From: Chordibacter sp038110535
GTDB lineage: Bacteria > Verrucomicrobiota > Verrucomicrobiia > Opitutales > Seribacteraceae
DNA length: 15,066 bases
Assembly (NCBI GenBank): GCA_038110535.1
Contig: JAYNJW010000042.1
Span: 1 to 15,066 of the forward strand
Reading direction: 5' to 3'
Of this stretch, positions 1 through 6,993 are shown piece after piece (the stretch's first letter is position 1; each line of letters opens with the position of its first letter). The position numbers were made by a program, and so were the translations under genes. Under the pieces are notes generated by a model that searched no databases, was not told the origin of the DNA, and saw nothing but the letters and a program-made list of their open reading frames with translations.

Positions 1-459
1 CGGGCAGTCAAGGCTGTGCCTGATCTATGTGTGGGAACTGATTTAATGGTTGGTTTTCCTGGTGAAACCGAAGCAGATTTTGAGGAAACCTGTGCCACAT
101 TTCTTGAGGGTCCATACGCCTATTGCCATGTATTTACTTATTCGGAAAGAGATGGCACGCCGGCGGCAAAATCCACAGAGCAGGTGCCGATGGATGTGCG
201 ACGAAAAAGAAGTGCCCACTTGCGCAGGCTTTCGGCATCTAAACGGATGGATTTTCATGCCCAATATTTCGGCAGGGAAATGAGAGTGCTCTTGGAAAAC
301 CCCAAAGATGGAAGTTATTTTGCGTTTACGGATCATTACCTTAAAGTTCGGGTGAATGAAGAACACATTGGTCTGGCTAATCGTTTCGCTACCGTAAAGA
401 TTGGAGAAGCTTTTCCCGAGTACTGCAAAGCCGAGCTGATCGATTGGGAAGGCAGATAA
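1..459 (+). CDS. mtaB: tRNA t6A37 methylthiotransferase MtaB, C-terminal part (gene cut by window start)
   Basis: Only the last 152 residues are present; the reading frame is open from base 1, so the gene begins outside the window. The segment holds the end of the radical-SAM barrel (GTDLMVGFPGETEADFEET) and the family signature HVFTYSERDGTPAA, followed by a C-terminal part the size and position of a TRAM-type RNA-binding domain. By family knowledge, MtaB adds a methylthio group to N6-threonylcarbamoyladenosine 37 of ANN-decoding tRNAs, using two Fe-S clusters and S-adenosylmethionine. The cluster-binding cysteines would lie upstream and cannot be seen. MiaB and RimO are paralogues; the HVFxYSxRxGTPAA motif favours MtaB, but the missing N-terminus leaves some doubt. 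The exonuclease gene follows after 53 nt on the same strand. Confidence 0.82.
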   Translation, partial: RAVKAVPDLCVGTDLMVGFPGETEADFEETCATFLEGPYAYCHVFTYSERDGTPAAKSTEQVPMDVRRKRSAHLRRLSASKRMDFHAQYFGREMRVLLENPKDGSYFAFTDHYLKVRVNEEHIGLANRFATVKIGEAFPEYCKAELIDWEGR

Positions 460-512
460 ATCCCTTTGGTCTTGCTCCAGAGCGGGGCGATCATGGATAA
501 GAGACAGAAATT

Positions 513-1385
513 ATGAAAAAAATCTTTCTTTGTGACGGACACAATTTGGCTTTTCGGGCATTTTATGGAATCCGGGAACTTTCCAGGTCGGATGGCTTTC
601 CAACCAATATGATTCATGGCTGGGTTCGGTCCTTTTGGCGTTTGGAAGATGATTTTTCCCCGGACGAAATTTGGGTATTTTTTGACAGGGGTGGCTGCCC
701 GCAGCGCGAAAGCATCCTGCCCGAGTATAAAGCCAACCGGGGTAGCCCCCCGGAAGGGTTTTCTGAACAGCTTGAGTATGTAAAACAACTCACCGGTGCC
801 ATGGGGTATGGATGGGGGCAAAAAGAGGGATTGGAAGCCGATGATCTTATTGCCACCAAGGTATGCGAATTAGAGGGGCAGGATAGTGAAGTTACCATCG
901 TTTCTTCCGACAAGGATCTTGCCCAACTGGTTTCCTCCAATGTCAAACAATTACTCCCCCCACCCACCGCAAATCCACGCATTGGATGGCGCCTTCTTGA
1001 CCAGGGTGCAGTCGCAGAAAAATTCGGGGTTTCTCCAGCTGCTATTCTTGATTATCTGGCAATTATTGGAGATCAGTCGGACAACATCCCCGGGCTTCCT
1101 GGAGTGGGGCCCAAGACAGCAGTTAAATGGATTCAGGAATTTGGAGATATGGAAAATTTGATCGCCAATGCCGGGCGCTTACATCCAAAGCGTTTTTGCA
1201 GTATCGTGTATGAGCGGAGAGAAGATCTCAGACGAAACCTTAGGCTAATTAAGCTGATCTCTGATGTGGATTATTCCCCAACCGCACCTAGCACAGTCAG
1301 CCTGGAAAACTTGGAGAGTATTTTTGCAGCTATGGAAATGAACAAGACATGGCAAGAAGCACAAAACAGATATTCCGCTTCATGA
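513..1385 (+). CDS. Stand-alone 5'-3' exonuclease / flap endonuclease (Pol I N-terminal domain family)
   Basis: This 290-residue protein matches the 5' nuclease domain of DNA polymerase I without any polymerase domain. Visible metal-binding and catalytic positions are D8 in LCDGHN, the EYKANR helical-arch motif (71-76), EADD (108-111), SSDKD (131-135) and GDQSDNIPG (186-194). A helix-hairpin-helix DNA-binding motif, GLPGVGPKTA, follows at 194-203. Such enzymes (compare ExoIX/Xni and YpcP) trim 5' flaps or RNA primers from branched or duplex DNA. The two-metal aspartate set looks complete, unlike degenerate ExoIX-type members, so activity is likely. The ATG start places D8 at the usual distance from the N-terminus; only a weak purine stretch (gagacaga) precedes it. 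It sits between mtaB and hisG, all on the + strand, possibly one transcript, with no functional link evident. Confidence 0.88.
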   Translation: MKKIFLCDGHNLAFRAFYGIRELSRSDGFPTNMIHGWVRSFWRLEDDFSPDEIWVFFDRGGCPQRESILPEYKANRGSPPEGFSEQLEYVKQLTGAMGYGWGQKEGLEADDLIATKVCELEGQDSEVTIVSSDKDLAQLVSSNVKQLLPPPTANPRIGWRLLDQGAVAEKFGVSPAAILDYLAIIGDQSDNIPGLPGVGPKTAVKWIQEFGDMENLIANAGRLHPKRFCSIVYERREDLRRNLRLIKLISDVDYSPTAPSTVSLENLESIFAAMEMNKTWQEAQNRYSAS

Positions 1386-1397
1386 TATTCAGAATAT
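1385..1397. repeat. 13-bp inverted repeat at the exonuclease-hisG junction
   Basis: The sequence atattcagaatat is a perfect 6-bp inverted repeat around one central base. It starts on the last base of the exonuclease stop codon and lies about 60 nt before the hisG start. The shape fits a small operator, but no regulator is known for it and an AT-rich repeat of this size can arise by chance. Confidence 0.3.
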
Positions 1398-1456
1398 GCT
1401 AAGTTTGGGTAAAACAAGCTTTTCCATGTGGAGGCTCTTTGATATTACTAGGCGGG

Positions 1457-2332
1457 ATGACCACTTTGTTAAGTTTTGGGCTACCGAAAGGTAGTTTGGA
1501 GGATGCAACACTCAAGCTCTTTGCTCGTGCGGGATTTAATATAACCAAGGGATCACGCTCCTACACTCCGAGCTGGGATGATCCGGAGATTGATGGCCGT
1601 TTTGTCCGAGCACAAGAAATGAGCCGTTATGTGGAAGACGGATTTTTTGACTGTGGATTGACTGGGCGTGATTGGGTCAAAGAAAACGGATCCGATGTCG
1701 AAGTGGTTGCAGACTTGGTCTACAGCCGGGCATCGAATCGTATTTCCCAATGGGTATTGGCGGTTCCGGAAGCATCCGAGATAAAATCAGTCAAGGATTT
1801 ACAGGGTAAAAAAATAGCCACGGAACTGGTCCAAGTGACCAAGGACTTTCTTGGCTCACACGGAGTAGAGGCTGAGGTGGAATTTTCCTGGGGAGCAACC
1901 GAAGTTAAAGTGCCCGAGCTTGTCGATGCGATTGTTGATTTAACGGAGACTGGAAGCTCCTTGCGGGCGAATAAGCTTAGGATTGTCGATGTTTTGATGG
2001 AGACCAATACGGTGCTTATTGCAAACAAAGAAGCATGGGCAAATCCTGAAAAGCGGGCAAAAATAGAGAGTATCTCTTTGATGCTCGATGCCGCCCTGCA
2101 GGCAGATGGAAAGGTCGGCTTAAAGCTGAATATTGAACGGTCCAAGCTTGCGGATGCACTTAAAAAAATGCCCGCATTGCGCAACCCAACCGTTTCTTCT
2201 CTTGCAGATGAAACTTGGGTAGCGGTGGAAACCGTGATCGAAAAGAGAGTTTCGCGTGACCTGATTCCTGCTCTCAAGGCAATGGGGGCGGAGGGCATAG
2301 TGGAATATCCCTTGAATAAGGTTGTTCCCTGA
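1457..2332 (+). CDS. hisG: ATP phosphoribosyltransferase, long form with C-terminal regulatory domain
   Basis: HisG catalyses the first committed step of histidine synthesis, joining ATP and PRPP to give phosphoribosyl-ATP. The N-terminus carries SFGLPKGSLEDATLKLF, and the PRPP-binding loop DAIVDLTETGSSLRANKLR is clear near residues 157-175. The protein continues to about 291 residues, with a final segment of about 75 residues (VGLKLNIERSKL to the end) in the place of the HisG_C ACT-like domain. That domain gives feedback inhibition by histidine in long-form enzymes, which need no HisZ partner. Start choice: an in-frame TTG at 1439 follows GGAGG (1430-1434) by only 4 nt, while ATG at 1457 puts the GLPKG motif at the usual distance from the N-terminus. 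I prefer ATG, moderately. No other his genes are adjacent. The gene is separated from rpsA by 190 nt. Confidence 0.93.
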   Translation: MTTLLSFGLPKGSLEDATLKLFARAGFNITKGSRSYTPSWDDPEIDGRFVRAQEMSRYVEDGFFDCGLTGRDWVKENGSDVEVVADLVYSRASNRISQWVLAVPEASEIKSVKDLQGKKIATELVQVTKDFLGSHGVEAEVEFSWGATEVKVPELVDAIVDLTETGSSLRANKLRIVDVLMETNTVLIANKEAWANPEKRAKIESISLMLDAALQADGKVGLKLNIERSKLADALKKMPALRNPTVSSLADETWVAVETVIEKRVSRDLIPALKAMGAEGIVEYPLNKVVP

Positions 2333-2374
2333 AGCCTTGCGAGCTGAGTAACTTTCTTTTCTCCTTGCCGAATC

Positions 2375-2410
2375 AGCCGAAAACTTCATTGTGGAAGGCT
2401 CGTTCTTTTT
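2375..2410 (+). terminator. Weak candidate terminator after hisG
   Basis: About 40 nt after the hisG stop, CTTC (2384-2387) pairs with GAAG (2394-2397) around a 6-nt loop, and AGC (2375-2377) can extend the stem with GCT (2398-2400) across a bulge. A T-rich run (ttcttttt, 2403-2410) follows. The stem is short and interrupted, so this is a tentative call. Confidence 0.3.
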
Positions 2411-2454
2411 AACTCTACAAACATAAACCCTCAACCCATCGGGTAAGGATTGGT

Positions 2455-2480
2455 TCGTAGTTCAATAAACTACGATTTTA
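2455..2480 (+). promoter_or_regulatory. Hairpin with T-run in the rpsA leader (terminator or attenuator-like)
   Basis: TCGTAGTT (2455-2462) and AACTACGA (2468-2475) form a perfect 8-bp stem with a 5-nt loop, followed directly by tttta. It lies 43 nt before the rpsA start, in the 190-nt hisG-rpsA gap. It could terminate read-through from hisG or be part of an S1 autoregulatory leader. The stem has only three G-C pairs, so its stability is modest. Confidence 0.4.
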
Positions 2481-2522
2481 TACATCCTCCCGCTTGGCTA
2501 GAATAAATACAATTATACAAGC

Positions 2523-4190
2523 ATGAGTACTGTCATGGAAGAATTGCTCGCAGAGAGCAAAATCGAACAACTCAAGGAAGGTTCCGTAATTTCTGGTACC
2601 ATCATGGAAATCCGTCCCACAGAAGTGGTGATTGATTTCGGTGGCAAAGCAGAAGGAGCCATTCCCGCCCACGAATTTTTAGATCTCAGTGAACTCGAGA
2701 TCGGATCGGATATCGAAGTATATCTCGAGCGACTGGAAGATCGCGATGGTAATCCCCAACTTTCCTTTGATAAGGCTGAGCAAAAGAAGAACTGGGAAAA
2801 AATCGTCAATACCTGTGAGGAGGGTTCCGTCATTACTGGACGCGTACGCTCTAAAGTTAAGGGTGGTCTTGTCGTGAATATTGGTGTCGATGCGTTTTTA
2901 CCATCCTCTCAGGTAGACATTCAGGCACCGAAAAACCTGGATCAATTTGTTGGTCAGACTTTTGACTTTAAGGTGGTTAAGATTAATCGTGAGCGCAAAA
3001 ACATTGTTGTTTCCCGCCGCGAATTGATTGAGGAACGTCGCCAAGACAAAAAACGCGAGATTCTTACCGGTATCAAACCGGGTGAAACCCGTCGTGGAAT
3101 GGTAAAAAATATTACCGATTACGGTGCATTCATCGATTTGGACGGTCTGGACGGCTTGTTGCATATTACCGATATGAGTTGGGGCAGGATTTCTCACCCA
3201 AGCGAGATGGTCAAGACAGGGGAAGAAATCACTGTGTGTATCATCGAGGTTGACCAGAAGCGTGAACGTGTCTCTCTTGGTCTTAAACAACTTTCCTCCA
3301 ATCCATGGGAAGATATTGAGGGCAAGTTTCCCATTAATGCAAAGGTGCGTGGAAAAGTGGTTAATCTTGTCCCTTATGGAGCCTTTGTTGAGCTTGAAGA
3401 AGGTGTGGAAGGACTTGTGCATGTCACCGAGATGTCATGGACCAAACGCATCACTAAGCCCGGCGAAGTTCTTAGCGTGGGAGATGAAGTGGATGCAGTG
3501 GTATTGGGCATTCAGAAAGAAGACCAAAAGATCTCTCTTGGCCTTCGCCAGCTCGATGTCAACCCATGGGATATGGCCACCCATAACTATCCTCCAGGTG
3601 CCCGGGTGCGCGGTAAGATCCGCAACCTTACATCTTACGGGGCATTTCTAGAGCTTGAAGAAGGTATTGACGGTATGGTTCATGTCTCTGATATGAGCTG
3701 GACCCGCAAGATCAATCATCCCAGCGAAATGGTCAAGAAAGGCGATGATGTGGATGCAATCGTGCTCGAAGTAGATATCGAAAACCAGAGAATTTCATTG
3801 GGTATGAAACAGCTTACCGATGATCCATGGGAAGAAATCGATCGTCTCTACCGCATGGGCGATGTGGTCACCGGTAAGGTGGCACGGGTAGCCGGCTATG
3901 GTGCATTTATTGAGCTCGATCATGATATCGATGGACTGGTCCATATTAGCCAAATAAGTGAGGAACGCATCGAAAAGGTAAAAGATCACTTAAATGAAGG
4001 GGATGAAGTGAAGGCTCGTGTTATCAAAATTGACAAGGACGAGCGCCGGATTGGTCTGAGCATCAAGGCGGCTGATTACGACGAAGATGCCCTAGCCAAA
4101 GAAGTTGCTGCATATGATGAGTCAGGTGAAGACCTCACCACTTCGCTCGGAGATTTGTTGGACGAAGCAACTGCAGATTCCAAAGAGTAG
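2523..4190 (+). CDS. rpsA: 30S ribosomal protein S1, six S1 domains
   Basis: S1 binds mRNA on the 30S subunit and helps load messages with weak Shine-Dalgarno sequences. The 555-residue protein, normal for bacterial S1, shows six OB-fold S1 domains at about 19-84, 100-167, 186-256, 271-342, 358-429 and 446-515. Domains 3-6 carry the repeated YGAFxxL and GLxHxxxMSW signatures (YGAFIDLDGLDGLLHITDMSW-type), ending in RISLGMKQL-like strands. Domains 1-2 are more diverged, as expected for the ribosome-docking end. An acidic tail (about 516-555) follows domain 6. The ATG has no Shine-Dalgarno before it (aattatacaagc), which is common for rpsA because S1 regulates its own translation. A long hairpin follows the stop, and the sigma-factor gene converges from the other side. 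Confidence 0.97.
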   Translation: MSTVMEELLAESKIEQLKEGSVISGTIMEIRPTEVVIDFGGKAEGAIPAHEFLDLSELEIGSDIEVYLERLEDRDGNPQLSFDKAEQKKNWEKIVNTCEEGSVITGRVRSKVKGGLVVNIGVDAFLPSSQVDIQAPKNLDQFVGQTFDFKVVKINRERKNIVVSRRELIEERRQDKKREILTGIKPGETRRGMVKNITDYGAFIDLDGLDGLLHITDMSWGRISHPSEMVKTGEEITVCIIEVDQKRERVSLGLKQLSSNPWEDIEGKFPINAKVRGKVVNLVPYGAFVELEEGVEGLVHVTEMSWTKRITKPGEVLSVGDEVDAVVLGIQKEDQKISLGLRQLDVNPWDMATHNYPPGARVRGKIRNLTSYGAFLELEEGIDGMVHVSDMSWTRKINHPSEMVKKGDDVDAIVLEVDIENQRISLGMKQLTDDPWEEIDRLYRMGDVVTGKVARVAGYGAFIELDHDIDGLVHISQISEERIEKVKDHLNEGDEVKARVIKIDKDERRIGLSIKAADYDEDALAKEVAAYDESGEDLTTSLGDLLDEATADSKE

Positions 4191-4214
4191 TCCCAATATC
4201 TTCTGCTAAATTTT

Positions 4215-4252
4215 AACAATCCCCGATTGGATTTTTCCGGTCGGGGATTGTT
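4215..4252. terminator. Strong hairpin between convergent rpsA and sigma-factor genes, probable bidirectional terminator
   Basis: AACAATCCCCGA (4215-4226) pairs perfectly with TCGGGGATTGTT (4241-4252). The stem can extend inward by two G-U and two G-C pairs (ttgg with ccgg), leaving a 6-nt loop. It lies 25 nt after the rpsA stop and about 100 nt after the sigma-gene stop on the opposite strand. Neither flank has a long T-run beyond the stem's own TT, so efficiency is uncertain, but placement and stem strength fit a shared terminator. Confidence 0.68.
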
Positions 4253-4264
4253 ATTGCAATAGTG

Positions 4265-4287
4265 TCAGCTATCATTGTGTTAGCTGA
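4265..4287. repeat. Second small inverted repeat in the rpsA/sigma convergent gap
   Basis: TCAGCTA (4265-4271) and TAGCTGA (4281-4287) form a 7-bp stem with a 9-nt loop, 12 nt from the main terminator hairpin. No T-run follows on either strand. It may add to termination of the leftward sigma operon or be incidental. The rest of the gap (4288-4351) shows nothing I can name. Confidence 0.3.
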
Positions 4288-4351
4288 GTATTGTAGGCTA
4301 GTGAATGAGCAATTTGAAAAATGATCCTTCCGATTGCCAAGTCGTAATAAA

Positions 4352-5302
4352 CTAGGAAATTTGTTTGATAGGAAATGGATGATTGGTAAGTCCAGAAATG
4401 TCTTTATGAAGTAAATCTTTGAGCAGTTGGGCTTTTTCTGCCTGTTGTTTTTCCAATTTTACTTCTTCGAGGGTGCGTTGTTTTTCAAATTTTGCCATCT
4501 TGGTGCGCAGATCGCGCAGGGCCTGTTCTTGCAATTGCCTGACCCGCTCTCTGGTAATGCCAATCTGCCCACCAACTTCCTCTAATGTCAATGGATCCCG
4601 TCCGTCTAGACCAAAACGCAAACGAATGATGTCTGCTTCTCTTGGTTCCAACATGGCAAGCACTTGGTTGACATCTCCGACCAAGCTTTTGGACTGTAGG
4701 CTTTCAAGCGGATCGACTGATTGTTCATCCGGTACGATCTCACCCAAGGTCGATCCATCCTCGTCATTGATTGGAGAGTCGAGCGAAGCAGGACGCAGGC
4801 TTACATTACGAAGGTGAGAGATACGGGAAGATGGCATGCTCAATTCTTCCGCTAATTCATCATCAGTGGGCTCGCGGCCTAATTTTTCGTAAAGCTTGGC
4901 AGCACTTCTTCGAATTTGCGTAACCCGGTCAACCATATGAACGGGCAACCGTATAGTTTTGCTCTGGTTGGCCAAGGCTCGCTTGATCGATTGCTTGATC
5001 CACCATGACGCATAGGTGCTAAGTTTTCCACCCTTGGATGGATCAAACCGTTCCACTGCTTTCATTAAGCCCATATTGCCCTCATTGATAAGATCGAGCA
5101 CGGATAGGCCAAGATTGGAGTATTCCTGGGCAATTTTAACTACGAGGCGCAAGTTTGCGGTAATCATGGTGTCCCGAGCCTCTTCATCGCCCTTGGCAAT
5201 TTTGGAGGCCAATACAATTTCCTCCTCCACTGTGAGCAGAGGAATTTGCGATATCTGTTGCATGTAGATATCGAGAGAGCTTTGTTCAGGAGTTGGTTGC
5301 AT
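4352..5302 (-). CDS. Sigma-70 family RNA polymerase sigma factor (primary-like/group 2, no region 1.1)
   Basis: This 316-residue factor directs RNA polymerase to promoters. Region 1.2 begins near SLDIYMQQISQIPLLT (9-24), region 2 holds NLRLVVKIAQEY and YASWWIKQSIKRALANQ (97-113), and region 2.4/3.0 reads TIRLPVHMVDRV. The sigma finger DEDGSTLGEIVPDE is at 180-193, and the region 4.2 helix-turn-helix LTLEEVGGQIGITRERVRQL at 238-257. Region 1.1 is absent, and the length is near RpoS/SigB-type group 2 factors rather than a full RpoD. At the position matching E. coli RpoD T440 it has K107, while D125 matches the acidic E458 position, so it is neither clearly RpoD nor RpoS. About 48 residues rich in K, E and Q follow region 4.2, which is unusual. 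It starts 5 nt after the trpE stop, so co-transcription is likely. A primary sigma role cannot be excluded. Confidence 0.92.
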   Translation of the reverse strand: MQPTPEQSSLDIYMQQISQIPLLTVEEEIVLASKIAKGDEEARDTMITANLRLVVKIAQEYSNLGLSVLDLINEGNMGLMKAVERFDPSKGGKLSTYASWWIKQSIKRALANQSKTIRLPVHMVDRVTQIRRSAAKLYEKLGREPTDDELAEELSMPSSRISHLRNVSLRPASLDSPINDEDGSTLGEIVPDEQSVDPLESLQSKSLVGDVNQVLAMLEPREADIIRLRFGLDGRDPLTLEEVGGQIGITRERVRQLQEQALRDLRTKMAKFEKQRTLEEVKLEKQQAEKAQLLKDLLHKDISGLTNHPFPIKQIS

Positions 5303-5307
5303 CAGTT

Positions 5308-6825
5308 CTAATTAGTTCGACGACACGATTGTTCAATTTGTTCAGCCAAAGCAATAGCTTTGAGCATCCCTTTTGCTTTATTAATCGTTTCTTGAAACTC
5401 ATTTTCGGGTACTGAATCTGCCACAATCCCAGCACCGGCTTGCAGATGAATTTTATCTTTGGTGAGCATGGCTGTTCTTATAGCGATACAAGAATCATGA
5501 TTTCCTTCGAACCCAAAATATCCCAAAGCTCCGGCATAGGCGTTACGCTGCAACTTCTCTTGCTGGGCAATGATTTGCATTGCCCGTACTTTTGGTGCTC
5601 CACTCACGGTGCCTGCAGGAAAGGTCGCTCGCATCAGATCAAATGCATTTTTTTCAGGAGCAAGCTTGCCGATCACTTGGGAAACAATGTGCATGACATG
5701 AGAATACCGTTCGATGGTCATGTATTCCGCAGCCTGTACGCTCCCAATCTCGCAAACCCGCCCGATATCATTACGGGCAAGATCGACCAGCATTAAATGT
5801 TCTGCCTTTTCTTTTTCATCCGCGAGCAATTCTTTTTCCAATAACTTGTCTTCTTGCGGACTTTTGCCCCGCGGACGGGTACCGGCAATTGGACGAATGA
5901 GAACATCGCCATCCTGTAAACGAACATGAACTTCTGGGGATGCACCCACGATCGAAAAATGATCACTCTCCAAAAGAAACATATAAGGGGAAGGGTTGAT
6001 CGCACGGATAGAACGATAAAGATGAATAGGGTCTCCACTGTAGGGAATTTCAAATCTTTGGGATAGAACAGTTTGTATAACATCTCCCGCCCGCACATAT
6101 TCTTTTATCTCTTTAACGCGGTCTATAAATTCCGCTTCGGTAAAGTTTCCTAGGGGTACATTTGGTTCGCAAATTTCCTGGAGGGGTGCAGGGGATAAAG
6201 AGGATGGGCCAAGGAGGCGATTTCTTGTTTCTGAGATCTTATCACATGCAGACTGATAGGCTAGGGCAGGGTCTGCCCCCGGGGAAACATTTGCACAAAT
6301 GCTAAGGCTTTGATGAGCATGGTCGAAGATCAATAAAAGATCGGTTACCATGAAGTAGAGAAGAGGAAGGCCAAGGTCATCCTTGGGCGGTATAGGCACG
6401 GTGTTTTCCACGCGGTTGGCATATTCGTAAGACAAGTATCCTACCGCCCCTCCAGAAAACCGCCCGTCTTTGAGCGGGGTAAAATATTTAAGTGCAGAAA
6501 TCTCACTTTCTACCAAACCAAGGGGATCGTCTGGGGTAGGAATGGTTTGGTCAGGCTTGCCTGGTTCGGAAAGAATGGTTTGTTTGTGCCCGCAGCAAAT
6601 TATTTTTCGGGGAGAAAATCCGACAAAGGAAAAGCGGCTGACCTGTTCACCTCCCACTACCGACTCGAAAAGAAATGCCGGTTTTTGATCAGATAATTTG
6701 GCATAGGCGGATAGAGGGGTCTCAGAATCTGCACTAAAGCGTGCCTGTACCGCAATCAGATCGAAGGACTTGGAAAGTTCTTTAAACTGGGCAAGAGGAG
6801 GGTCGTAGGAAAATTTTGAGTCCAC
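5308..6825 (-). CDS. trpE: Anthranilate synthase component I
   Basis: TrpE converts chorismate to anthranilate using ammonia supplied by the TrpG glutaminase subunit, the first step of tryptophan synthesis. The 505 residues match the family length. The N-terminal domain carries LFES (52-55) and SRFSFVGFSP, the region that binds feedback-inhibiting tryptophan in known enzymes, with NPSPYMF (277-283) as its second part. The chorismate-binding domain (about 229-484) shows PIAGTRPRG (312-320), LMLVDLARNDIGRV, FPAGTVSGAPKVRAMQII (402-419) and GAGIVADSVPENEFQET (464-480). PabB is the main alternative, but the LFES feedback site and overall fit favour TrpE. The start is GTG at 6825 with no Shine-Dalgarno. 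No trpG is adjacent. The sigma-factor gene follows after 5 nt; glgC diverges upstream across a 168-nt gap. Confidence 0.95.
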   Translation of the reverse strand: MDSKFSYDPPLAQFKELSKSFDLIAVQARFSADSETPLSAYAKLSDQKPAFLFESVVGGEQVSRFSFVGFSPRKIICCGHKQTILSEPGKPDQTIPTPDDPLGLVESEISALKYFTPLKDGRFSGGAVGYLSYEYANRVENTVPIPPKDDLGLPLLYFMVTDLLLIFDHAHQSLSICANVSPGADPALAYQSACDKISETRNRLLGPSSLSPAPLQEICEPNVPLGNFTEAEFIDRVKEIKEYVRAGDVIQTVLSQRFEIPYSGDPIHLYRSIRAINPSPYMFLLESDHFSIVGASPEVHVRLQDGDVLIRPIAGTRPRGKSPQEDKLLEKELLADEKEKAEHLMLVDLARNDIGRVCEIGSVQAAEYMTIERYSHVMHIVSQVIGKLAPEKNAFDLMRATFPAGTVSGAPKVRAMQIIAQQEKLQRNAYAGALGYFGFEGNHDSCIAIRTAMLTKDKIHLQAGAGIVADSVPENEFQETINKAKGMLKAIALAEQIEQSCRRTN

Positions 6826-6846
6826 AAATACTTTATATAGTTGCGA

Positions 6847-6856
6847 TGCCTAGGCA
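6847..6856. repeat. 10-bp perfect palindrome in the trpE leader
   Basis: TGCCTAGGCA is its own reverse complement and lies 22 nt upstream of the trpE start, covering the stop codon of the small upstream ORF. A position just before the gene suits an operator, but it differs from the E. coli TrpR site, and no regulator can be assigned. Confidence 0.3.
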
Positions 6857-6888
6857 CCAAATTGTCGAATAATGAGCAAAAGTTGCAT
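6850..6888 (-). other. Short upstream ORF (12 aa) in the trpE leader
   Basis: On the minus strand an ATG at 6888 opens a 12-codon frame reading MQLLLIIRQFGA, ending in TAG at 6852-6850, 24 nt before the trpE GTG. It contains three Leu and two Ile codons but no Trp codon, so it does not look like a classical trp attenuator peptide. No ribosome-binding site is visible before it. It may be chance. Confidence 0.25.
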
Positions 6889-6910
6889 AAGTTCGATTTT
6901 TGTGTTTGCG

Positions 6911-6916
6911 ATTATA
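6911..6916 (-). promoter_or_regulatory. Candidate -10 box of the trpE-sigma operon
   Basis: Read on the minus strand, these bases are TATAAT, a perfect sigma-70 -10 hexamer, giving a predicted transcript start near 6904 and a leader of about 80 nt. No good -35 lies at 16-18 nt; the best nearby TTTACA is about 25 nt away. The same gap must also hold the glgC promoter on the + strand, for which I see only weak candidates (tgtaat at 6971). An 8-bp palindrome (acaattgt, 6977-6984) lies just before the glgC start. Confidence 0.42.
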
Positions 6917-6993
6917 GGACTTTCAATTTCCACATGAAAGATGTAAACCAACCATCCGCAAATGCGAGCATGTAATACAATTGTGTATACCCT

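Noticed and set aside
336..821. 161-codon minus-strand frame across the mtaB-exonuclease junction
   Set aside because: It overlaps two well-supported genes with clear family motifs and shows no motif of its own.
1720..2298. 192-codon open frame on the minus strand inside hisG
   Set aside because: It lies wholly opposite hisG, its composition (Ser/Ala/Thr-rich) is typical of an antisense shadow, and it has no recognisable motif.
2898..3422. 174-codon minus-strand frame inside rpsA
   Set aside because: The S1 domains on the + strand explain this stretch; the frame is an antisense by-product.
2523..4190. Tandem DNA repeats within rpsA
   Set aside because: The similarity is the normal S1-domain repetition at protein level; the DNA copies have diverged.
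6826..6993. Classical trp attenuator or T-box upstream of trpE
   Set aside because: No Trp codons occur in the small ORF, no terminator/antiterminator pair is seen in the roughly 80-nt leader, and it is too short for a T-box.
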